Of a DNA stretch of 64,000 nt, positions 56,174-64,000 are shown piece after piece. Source of the DNA: Sinelater perroti (taxonomy: Eukaryota > Arthropoda > Insecta > Coleoptera > Elateridae); contig JARFIY010000158.1 of NCBI GenBank assembly GCA_036346155.1, forward strand, positions 7,102,501 through 7,166,500, in the 5' to 3' direction. The notes beneath the pieces were generated by a model. It saw only the letters and a program-made list of their open reading frames with translations. It made no database searches and was not told the DNA's origin. How positions within the stretch are numbered: position 1 is the stretch's first letter; every line of letters begins with the position of its first letter. Position numbers and translations under genes: made by a program.

Positions 56174-56431
56174 CACTGCCAGAGCGGCCCAGTGGTTTAG
56201 GTGCGGGCTGTAATGCGGGTTCAATCCCGGAGCTCTCTGATGCCTGGCGGATGGCCTACTCAGTCTCTAAAATTAATTGAGTACCTGAGTTTGCTTCAAA
56301 CAAGGGGTAATAATGGCGGTTGTCTAAGGCTCCGTGTTTGCGCAACGATCGGGTACAGTGGCGAACGTATGAGAGCCTTAACCTCTCAGTTTGCAGGCCG
56401 TGCTTTCACGCGGGGCGTTAGAGCCGTACCA
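56174..56431 (+). repeat. tRNA-derived SINE, copy 2
   Basis: It starts cactgccagagcggcccagt, with an A-box-like segment and a clear B box gggttcaatcccgg (56217-56230). The body blocks tgcctggcggatggcctact and taatggcggttgtctaaggc (56311-56330) match the 48.1-kb copy. The first 60 bases are tRNA-leucine-like. It ends near gcgttagagccgtaccagc. Confidence 0.8.
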
Positions 56432-56945
56432 GCATGTAATTTTCTAAAGTGTCCAAAAGTCTTTTGACTTTACTTATCCACAAAAATAACAAAAGAAGAA
56501 AACTGTTATTATCATTATCAGTATTAAAATAAAAAGTTTGGAGCTGATAAAAGTTTTAAGTTCCAGTTCATTACAGATTAATAAGGACTCTTTCGGGTAT
56601 TGGGAGTTCTTTTTCAGTTTAAACAATACCTGGAAAGGGCAAACTTAACTGTAGTTGCATTAGAAAATTTTCTTAAGGGACAAAGTCTTCGTATGGGGCA
56701 TGAACAATCAAGAAAAAAACGTCAAAAATCAGATCGGACTTAAAAATATGGATTTAAAAAACAAAAGTTTGGCGACTTCTAACCGCAAGGCCGAGAAAGA
56801 GTAAAAGTTCATAGTTTCTTACAGATTCCACGAACAGGTTAAGTGCAAGGTTTACTACGGGTTCGCTCGGTGACTTTCAAATTACTTTAGATTGGTCAAG
56901 ATAAGAATAGTACAAGTAAACCCCCACTGCAGCAGGGCAAAGTCA

Positions 56946-57397
56946 TAATTAAAGTTGAGATAGATAGCAACTTAGACCCGGAAATGGTAGTTTTTGCAGA
57001 CAGAAGATGAAAGGTGAGGAATATTTGTTGTAGATGGAATAACTGCATGTTAAGAGGAAGAGTGGTATATATATTACCACTGAATGAGTCACAGAAGGAG
57101 TTTTTTATTTCTTTTGTAGAATTTTGTCATGAATGGGCCGATAAGAATTTTTAGTAATAAAAGAGTCTCACTTCTAGGGTATATGGATGACTTGAGTATT
57201 CTTATAGAAGGAAAAATTGTTAACACAATCAGGACAGGTATGCAGCGGATCCTCAACGTGATAATTAGGTGGCCAGCCCCAAAAATACCACCAATTTTAC
57301 TTTATTAAATAGTTTTTCTTTATTCTTGTGAGTGAGAGTATGCAAAAATTCCACTACCATTTCCGGGTCTAAGTTGCTATCTATCTCAACTTTAATT
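56946..57397. repeat. Inverted repeat of about 50 bp around an RT fragment
   Basis: The left arm (about 56946-56999) contains agttgagatagatagcaact and tagacccggaaatggtag. The right arm (about 57341-57397) is its reverse complement apart from a 4-bp insertion (ggaa). The loop of about 345 bp carries the RT relic with GYMDDLSILIEG near 57180. Confidence 0.85.
57100..57295 (+). pseudogene. RT relic with a GYMDDL box
   Basis: The plus strand reads GYMDDLSILIEGKIVNTIRT, then GMQRILNVIIRW. This matches the catalytic box of LINEs such as the R1/Loa types, where GYADDI is normal; here A is replaced by M. No further motifs are readable. It lies inside the inverted repeat. Confidence 0.55.
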
Positions 57398-57419
57398 CTC
57401 ACAAGTTACGATCGAAGTT

Positions 57420-57585
57420 TTTAGAAGATAACCAATTTGTTTTGCGATAAAGTAATATCGTGACTTAAACCTCAAAAAAATTATACAACAGAGAGCAAAA
57501 TGGTTGGGACATGTGTGTAGAGCTGGAGTGAAATCTATAATTTATACAGTTTTGGACTGGAAGCCATAAGGCATCTACGACCAAA
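57420..57585 (+). other. Possible LINE 3'-coding debris
   Basis: Read as REQNGWDMCVELE and similar pieces. This matches no motif strongly and leads into the tandem duplication. Confidence 0.25.
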
Positions 57586-58219
57586 AAAATATTGGGGTAT
57601 TTAACTTGTTGAAAAAAAATTGGAAAATATGGCAGGACATATGTAAGAAGATCTGAGAACAATAGGATGGGAACTGATCTATCTCAAACTATGGATCTAG
57701 AAAGCTCAAGAAAGCGGCGTTATCTCCTTTGGGGTGTCCAGCCACCACACGCACATATATTCGTTCATATAGACATTGGTCAGAAATATTATCATCATCC
57801 TTATCATGATTCACTATTAATGTGAGTCATAGCAATTCTTCTTTTGATTATCTCTGTCTGGACTGTAGTCTTCAGAAAAGATGCTCAATGCCATTTTTAG
57901 AAAATATTGGGGAATTTAACTTGTTGAAAAAACAAAAAAATTGGAAAATATGGCAGGACATATGTAAGAAGATCTGAGAACAATAGGATGGGAACTGATC
58001 TATCTCAAACTATGGATCTAGAAAGCTCAAGAAAGCGGCGTTATCTCCTTTGGGGTGTCTAGCCACCACACGCACATATATTCGTTCATATAGACATTGG
58101 TCAGAAATATTATCATCATCCTTATCATGATTCACTATTAATGTGAGTCATAGCAATTCTTCTTTTGATTATCTCTGTCTGGACTGTGGTCTGCAGAAAA
58201 AATGCTCAATGCCTTTTTT
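57586..58219 (+). repeat. Tandem direct duplication, about 315-bp unit
   Basis: Two adjacent copies, 57586-57900 and 57901-58219, begin with aatattgggg followed by atttaacttgttgaaaaa and end with gctcaatgcc followed by ttttta. They differ at only a few positions and short A-run lengths. The unit contains LINE-like C-terminal pieces (DLRTIGWELIYLKLW and RTYIRS-like words), so it duplicates the debris of an older element. Confidence 0.9.
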
Positions 58220-58289
58220 AGTACTCCTCTTTTAAGTAGAAATAGCACTTGGAACCAAAAAAGTTGTTAAACGAATCACAGGTAGAATC

Positions 58290-58680
58290 ACTTTAAACCG
58301 GCCGGCATTCCTGCAAATGCGGCGCTTTAATGCCTGGAAATTAATAGCGGCGGAACGACCCCGAAAATAGTGGGAACAGCGGTTTCTGTGTCAGGCTGGG
58401 AACATCGGCGATGAGCACGTGGAGCTGCGATTTTTCGGAACGGTTAATTGGAAGCTATTCCAACAATAACCAATTACGCGATTGTGCGGCGGCGGCGAGC
58501 AGTTCGGGGTCGGACTCGCAAATGCGGTCCTGTAATTCCGGGCCTAACGAGCGCGGCCGGCGCAGGGTTTGCGCGCTACTTTTATCTTGAACTTTCTCCT
58601 CCACTGCTTCTGGTTTTTGCCGGACAGGATGGGGAACTCGCAGGTGGAACAAAAACGCAACTACGCGGCGAGGATGACTT
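58290..58680. promoter_or_regulatory. CpG-rich non-coding island H
   Basis: A CpG-rich block (cgcgattgtgcggcggcggc, cctaacgagcgcggccggcg) with TAAT-type words (gttaattgg, ccaattacgcg). Short overlapping open frames are seen on both strands without recognisable domain. The most downstream member of the island set. Confidence 0.33.
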
Positions 58681-58899
58681 CGAACTTTAGTAATGAAGGG
58701 GGTGGGGAGTTCACAGAAGCAGTATATTAAAAATATTTGCTATTATTAGTTGATAAAATAAATAAATAATTTTTTTTCTGAGATACAATGTTTAACTTTG
58801 CCTCCGTTACTATACTTAAATTCGTTTCTTTTATTCTTCTATGTATGGATATGTGGCTTAATACACTATGTAGGGGCTGCGCCGCTTGTTTTCTAAGTT

Positions 58900-58919
58900 T
58901 TGGGGTTGGAGTTAATTTT
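58900..58919. repeat. Mariner terminal inverted repeat, left
   Basis: Reads ttggggttggagttaatttt. Inverted match at 60070-60089. Confidence 0.88.
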
Positions 58920-58959
58920 AAAGGACTTTTTATGAAATTAAATGTTTAATTCGAATAGT

Positions 58960-60010
58960 TAGCTACAACTTTTTCCCATCTTTTTAGTAACAGGCGGATT
59001 TACCGACGAAAAGCTTTCTCGTCCTGTGATGCAATCCACGAATCGACCCATTTTTTGATATATTTAAGAGTTGAAGCGCTATTCAGACAGACCATGCGTC
59101 ACCGATCAAAACAAATTGAAATCACAAGGAATAATGTCTGGTTAATACGGCGGGTGAGGTAGGATATCTCATCGAAGCGTTTCCAAATAGTTTTTGACTT
59201 GTTTTGCAACATGTGGCCGAGCGTTGTCGTGCTGGAAAATCACTTTATTGTGTCTTTCAACGCATTCCGGTCAAGACTTGATTCAATTTGATCAGTTGTT
59301 GTCGGTAGCAATCCCCAGTGGTAGTTTCACCTTGCTTCAGTAGCTCATAAAATATTACGCCCTTCTGATCCCACCAAATATAGAGCATTGCTTTCGAACG
59401 ATGGATGTTCCGCTTTGTCTATAGTAAGGCCTGGTTGGGCATGTATCTGAATTTCCTGCGCTTAAGGTTCTCGAAATGAATGCATTTTTCATCACAGTTA
59501 CGATACGATGCAAAAACCTTTCGTACCTTTAAAGCAGGTGGAAAATGTCTTTCGACGACTCTAGGCTTCAATTCGTGTGGGATACAATTTTTTTGGGTTT
59601 GAATCATTTTCATTGCCTTCGAACGTTTACCGATGATAAATAAATCAACATTCAAAAAATCCGCCAATTCTTCAAGCGTTTGGCATGGACTTCATCAAGC
59701 AGTGCCCTAAATCATCATCTTCAAAATTTTTTGGCTGGCTCAGGCGCCTTTTGCTTTCAGTGTCAAAATCATCAAAACCAACACTGACAAATTGAATTCG
59801 ATGGAGCATGTCCACCATAAGCTTCGTACAGCAAATGAAGACGTTCAGCTGCCGATTTCTTTAAACAAAAAAGTAAGGCTTTCCGCAAATTGCGTTTTGC
59901 TGGCACGAAACTCGACACATTCAAAGTTCAAAAATGTTATATGATTTACACTTGACAAAATGACACCACTTACAATTCAAGCCTAATGATGGTGCTTTGC
60001 CATGAAGTTG
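58960..60010 (-). pseudogene. Mariner transposase relic
   Basis: The main open piece 59419-59667 has MADFLNVDLFIIGKRSKAMK and IPHELKPRVVERHF, the second helix-turn-helix and linker, then NCDEKCIHFENLKRRK with the first catalytic Asp (usually GDEKWIHYDN). Further pieces in other frames are AMLYIWWDQKGVIFYELL, then LKQGETTTGDCYRQQLIKL (59400-59290). The QHDNARPH segment is degraded to DFPARQRSA, so its Asp is frameshifted. The C-terminus is not readable. Confidence 0.85.
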
Positions 60011-60069
60011 ATTGATGTATGTACTGATCTCAAAAAAATACTCGCAATGCTATCTGTTGTAAATCTATG

Positions 60070-60090
60070 AAAATTAACTCCAAACCCCAA
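60070..60090. repeat. Mariner terminal inverted repeat, right
   Basis: Reads aaaattaactccaaacccca then a. Inverted match to 58900-58919. Confidence 0.88.
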
Positions 60091-60109
60091 TACATAAATA
60101 GACTTTTTG

Positions 60110-61700
60110 GTTAGATCAGTCCTCATTCAGTCTCCAACTTATCTTATACCATCATTTCTTGTCTTTAATTTCCTCTTTTAGTCAATTTCTATATTTTTTG
60201 TCATTTTCACTTTATCTAACCACTTAAACTTTGGTTTAGTTTTCTTCTTTTTTCAGCTGGTATTCATTTTATTATTAAATTTGTCGTTTGTTGTTCGTCA
60301 TTTTTCGTTACATGTTCTATGGTGTTTTATTAATTAAGAATATCTTCTTCTAGTTCTTTTGAAAAGGCTTGGTTTGTGTTAGCTCCGTATTTATTTTACT
60401 GAGCTTTATATTTTTTCTTACAATTCTTCTTTACAGAACTCTTAAGTTTTCATCTTCTTTTCTAACCACCGTAACAAATTTTGCTCCATACATTAAGATT
60501 GATTTTATTAGGACATTATAAAATTTGTATTTTGTTTTGACGTGAAAATGTCTTTAAGTTCGGTACGAACAAGATTATGAGCAACACCAAAACGGTCGAG
60601 CTTGAAACGGGAAAGGCAGCGCTCGACAGAGAAAGGTTGAAAGTGATAAGCTAATTAGTTGAAATTTTTCCCACCCCTTTTACGGCGCAAGGGTGGGAGA
60701 AAAGGGTACTTAGTCAAGTAACAAAGTGACGTTTTCTAGAAAACTTTACGTTAGTAGTCCTGATTGCTACCCAGCTATTTATTTTTGGAGATAATTTTAT
60801 TCTTCAATTTCCTATTGGCCTAAAAGGCTTGGTTTGCTCCTACTATTTTGTCTTTTATTTCTACTTCTCTATCGCGATCGCTAGATATCATAACCCTCAG
60901 GTACTTGAACTAGTCTTCTCAATATTCTTCATTGCATATTTTAATTTTTCTGGTTTCCATTTCCTTACCAGTCTTATAATTTTTGTTTGTTTTTATTTAT
61001 TTTTATCCCCATCTTCTGTCCCTTTATTATTATTTCTTGTAGCATTCAAGATAGTATATTTCGTCTTCATGTTAGGTTACCTGAATATGCTACTAATTGT
61101 CCTCCTCTTGATCTTATTGTGTCTTTATTTGTTTTGGTGATGCATTCTAGTATAAGGTTTGACTTCTTTATTTGTTCTAAATTGTTCTACTTCTCTTTTA
61201 TGGGTTCTTACGTTTACCCGTGTCGATTCCAATCTCATCTTTACGAGTTTTTTAAATTTTGCGGCTATTTCCAATGTTTTCATTGCTGACAGGAGTTATC
61301 TTCTATAAAAAAAGTGAGAAGCTTCTTCAAAGTCTACAAATAGTAGCTATATTTCTATTTTATACTCGTGCGTTATTTTTATTATTTGCTTCAATACATA
61401 TATTAGGTCGACTGTTAATTCCCCCTTTACAAAACCATATTATTGACCTCTCACATTGCTTGTCGTATCTCTTGGCCTTTTCTATATTAATGTGGAGAGT
61501 ATCTTACAAGCGATGCTTAGCAAAGTAATCAATTGATAATTTGTACATTTTTGTTGGTTCCTTTCTTATTACTTAGCCCACTTCAAAATCGGCTGACATT
61601 TCTTCTTTCCATATTTTTTGTATTGGTAAAAAGATAAAAGATAAAGTATGACCTTGTTTACTCTTTTATTATTTTAATTTGCCTATTTAACTTTACTACT
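60110..61700 (-). pseudogene. LINE reverse transcriptase C-terminal relic
   Basis: Minus-strand pieces: MGIKINKNKQKL near 61000 (equivalent to GLKINENKTKYM), NQKNWKYAMKNI-like near 60950, and FYNVLIKSILMYGAKFVTVV followed by RKEDENLRVL near 60510-60440, then RIVRKNIKL. These match the palm-end and post-palm segments of RTE-like LINEs. The catalytic box lies further out and is not readable. The element abuts the mariner near 60110. Several stops and shifts. Confidence 0.65.
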
Positions 61701-61704
61701 CTTA

Positions 61705-62389
61705 TCAATAATGATCGAGTGAGAAAAATTTAAAGAAGGTGCCCATAGAGATCTCAGCGACAGCTATTCCTCAATAGAGAGCTGAAAATAGCGTTCCTCT
61801 TATAAATCAAGGTGGAAGTTGAGAATTTTCGTTGCAGATAGAGACAGACAGTCGGGAAGATCTTCTAAATGTTCCAAAGTTTCCCCAGAAGCTAATAAAA
61901 ACAAAAATGTTCTAATATAAGCACTGCCGAATATCCATTAAATTGCTTATTGAAGATTGTGGTTTGAATAAAATAAAAAAATTAACAAGCAAAATATGCA
62001 AACATCAAATATTTAATTTATTTAAGTGCCGAAGAATGCACCAAAAATGGCGATGTATAGAGTAAGATCAATTAAGTCCTAAGGGAAAGTAATGGATTTG
62101 AACAAGGCCGATGAAATTATCAAAAACAGACGATTAAAGGGAAAGCGAAGGAAGCAACTGAAACCGAAGGACAACGCAGTCGAGAAAACCCGATAAAGAG
62201 AGAGACAGTTGGAAGCCCCATACGCCCAAGAGTTCAAAAATACAATAAAACCTTTCTAATACAATCATTTGACAATCAAAAATATAAACATAGAATGCAG
62301 ATCAAACACAGAAACGACGCTGCGATATGTACTGATAGTATAACCACGATGACTATATATAGTACAGACGGAATTCGTAACATCGTAAA
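61705..62389. other. Unassigned sequence
   Basis: AT-rich; no motif recognised. Confidence 0.3.
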
Positions 62390-62750
62390 CTAAAACGTAA
62401 ACCGTGTGGCGGCCTTATTTGCTTTTCGGCCTAAAAAGCTTTTTTCTCTCTTGGTTTGCACTTTGGTGAGCTTTTTTGCCTCTGGCTGTGAGTTAGTGGT
62501 TTTATCGGCCTTTGCTGTCGATATTGTCGTCATTGTTTCTTTACAGAGGTTACCTTTGGTTAGCCATTGGAGTCTTGTGCGATCTTCTCCTTCGCCGTCC
62601 CTGCTTGGGCCGACTTCTCGGACTACTTCCCCAACTTTTATCGACTCCACCACCAGCCAGCTTGAATGATTCAGATGATCCTCGGCCCTTCTGCGCCAGA
62701 GAGCTAGACGCGACGGTGTCTTCACATGCTTATTGATGGATGTGTGGTTG
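62390..62750. other. GC-richer stretch with overlapping frames, unassigned
   Basis: A minus-strand frame of 111 codons (62390-62725) overlaps plus-strand frames of similar length. The minus translation is basic and contains LTKVQTKREKSF. No domain is recognised on either strand, so the openness may be chance. It is less CpG-rich than the islands. Confidence 0.25.
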
Positions 62751-64000
62751 TTTCTGGCATCCGCCTTATAACGATAAACTTCTTGATTGTCTGTAACGAC
62801 GAATTACCGGCTTCTAGTTCTTGGTTGCGTTGTTAATCACCTAGAAGGTGCGAAAGTAAGAGGTTTCAGTTTTGCTGCTCTCTTTCTTCTGAACAACAAA
62901 CTTTCTGTCTATCGTCTTTAAAGACACTCTTGCTGATAAAAGGAAAAATTTGCTGATATTTATGCCTAACAAGCGGGGTACTTTATCCTGCACGACGTCT
63001 AGCTTTTTACTGGATCTGGCCCTATTTTATCAGAATTCAGAAGCTGGGGAAAGACCGAGCCAGGTGCGGATATGGGGAGGTTGACAAAGCCATGTACGTC
63101 CTGTTGACCAGAAACGCGGAGAAGGAGACCAGGGTCCGAGTGGGAGGAGATCGGATCTTGAGTTTGTAAATCAATGTGACCATAAAGACTAAGCGACGCA
63201 GACTTGGCGTAGTATTGTAACTGTTACAAAAATTTGAAGCCATCGACGGCTTATAAGCGCCTTTCTTGAATCGTGCTGGTATAGTGTCGTTAGCCAGAGA
63301 ACTAACCAAAGTATTATATACATAACATAAATGTTTTGAGCAATAAATTGCATTGCCTATTGCTGTTGTGGTCGTAATTTAAGGAAACACTGTTTGCACC
63401 TGACTGACGCACTGAATCACACCAAAAAAAGATAGGAAGACAGTGGCATCAGTGAAGAGCTTTTAGAAAAAGAACATTGACACATACTTCAAAATCTTTT
63501 GAAATATTAGATATGAATTAAAAGTAAACATAGAGAGCTTTCAGAAAGATTGAAAACGAAATTAAAAGTGCTAGTAAGAACAAAGTACTCCAGAAGTATT
63601 AGACAAGAATTAAAACGAAACGCGGAAAGATATCCTAGAAGTATAAAAGAGGTATTACGACACTTAGAGGTAAACGGGAAAGAGAATTTTAGAAAACTAT
63701 AAAAATAGCAATAGCAATGTTGTTGTCACAGATAATACAATTATGCTAACGGCGATGGTATTTCTGGGTTGTTAACATCTGCACTATTGACATTCTAACA
63801 TTCATTATTAACAATAACATAAAATAAAATCACAGGACTTAAAAGGTAAACGTCCGGAACTAGAAGATAATTCTAAAGAATTGTAAACAATCACGTTGAT
63901 TAACGAATAGTGGTTTTGACAAGCAGGGATTGCTGGACTAGAAGAAGAAAGACCAGAAAGGGAAAATTAGAGCGCTAGGTATAATAAAATGTCTTGAAAT
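62751..64000. other. Unassigned end of window
   Basis: No firm feature. An open 90-codon minus-strand frame at 63037-63309 has no recognised domain. The plus strand near 63080-63170 reads MYVLLTRNAEKETRVRVGGD, which suggests but does not prove transposon debris. Confidence 0.25.

Larger units (their letters stand above)
58897..60092 (-). mobile_element. Mariner element with both inverted repeats, coding decayed
   Basis: A 1.2-kb element with terminal inverted repeats: left ttggggttggagttaatttt (58900-58919) and right aaaattaactccaaacccca (60070-60089), with a one-base indel between them. TA dinucleotides lie next to both ends. The transposase relic runs on the minus strand. Confidence 0.85.

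Noticed and set aside
56174..56245. A functional tRNA-Leu gene
   Set aside because: The head resembles tRNA-Leu but the cloverleaf is incomplete and the unit continues into a repeated SINE body.
62390..62736. A 111-codon minus-strand frame as a host gene
   Set aside because: No domain and competing plus-strand frames; kept only as unassigned.

Overview
The window reads as nuclear DNA of an insect: AT-rich, dominated by decayed transposable elements, and carrying two short protein-coding exons with good splice sites. A large, transposon-rich genome such as that of a beetle would fit, but no host species can be named from the sequence. No bacterial operon, CRISPR array, rRNA gene or intact tRNA gene was found.

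Host gene. Two minus-strand exons belong together. An Ig-domain exon (34219-34393) ends in phase 1 at a GTACGT donor. A fibronectin-III exon (21416-21606) starts after a TTCTCAG acceptor and completes the split Gly codon. They lie 12.6 kb apart and look like part of a neural Ig/FN3 cell-adhesion protein (klingon/wrapper/lachesin-like). The remaining exons were not found, so much of the window may be introns of this one gene. Several short CpG-rich islands (near 430, 13290, 15290, 31060, 35120, 41560, 51040 and 58290) lie between the transposons and are candidate regulatory DNA.

Transposon layout. 0.95-1.56 kb: RT relic (+). 1.9-5.56 kb: jockey-type LINE (-). 5.73-13.0 kb: an older LINE (-) interrupted by a full RTE-type LINE (5993-9285, 10-bp target-site duplication) and by a DD41D-like mariner relative (about 9661-10958). 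16.65-16.77 kb: LINE 3' tail. 18.9-20.6 kb: a degenerate tandem array, not obviously a transposon. 22.98-25.01 kb: two mariner-type elements abutting. 25.09-25.46 kb: only the 5' end of a LINE, between 11-bp direct repeats. 25.8-26.1 kb: jockey relic. 26.4-29.67 kb: LINE (+) with a (GAA)n tail. 30.3-33.4 kb: two LINE relics. 34.5 and 35.9-36.8 kb: further copies of the 23-kb mariner family. 37.1-37.7 kb: jockey endonuclease relic. 38.0-38.85 kb: Tc1 relic. 39.7-40.6 kb: jockey RT relic. 42.1-46.2 kb: LINE (-) with an open ORF1 but a deletion through its RT. 48.1-48.4 and 56.2-56.4 kb: two copies of a tRNA-derived SINE. 48.9-49.4 kb: jockey relic. 50.09-50.36 kb: long polypyrimidine tract. 51.9-54.06 kb: 5'-truncated jockey with an open 423-codon RT. 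54.2-55.4 kb: jockey relic. 56.9-58.2 kb: fold-back and tandem duplication around an RT relic. 58.9-60.1 kb: mariner with both inverted repeats. 60.1-61.7 kb: LINE relic.

No transposon protein here is complete and every element looks non-autonomous. I did not find a new biological system. The items best worth checking are the split Ig/FN3 gene, the degenerate array, the nested insertions, the 3'-truncated LINE, the SINE pair and the CpG-rich islands.
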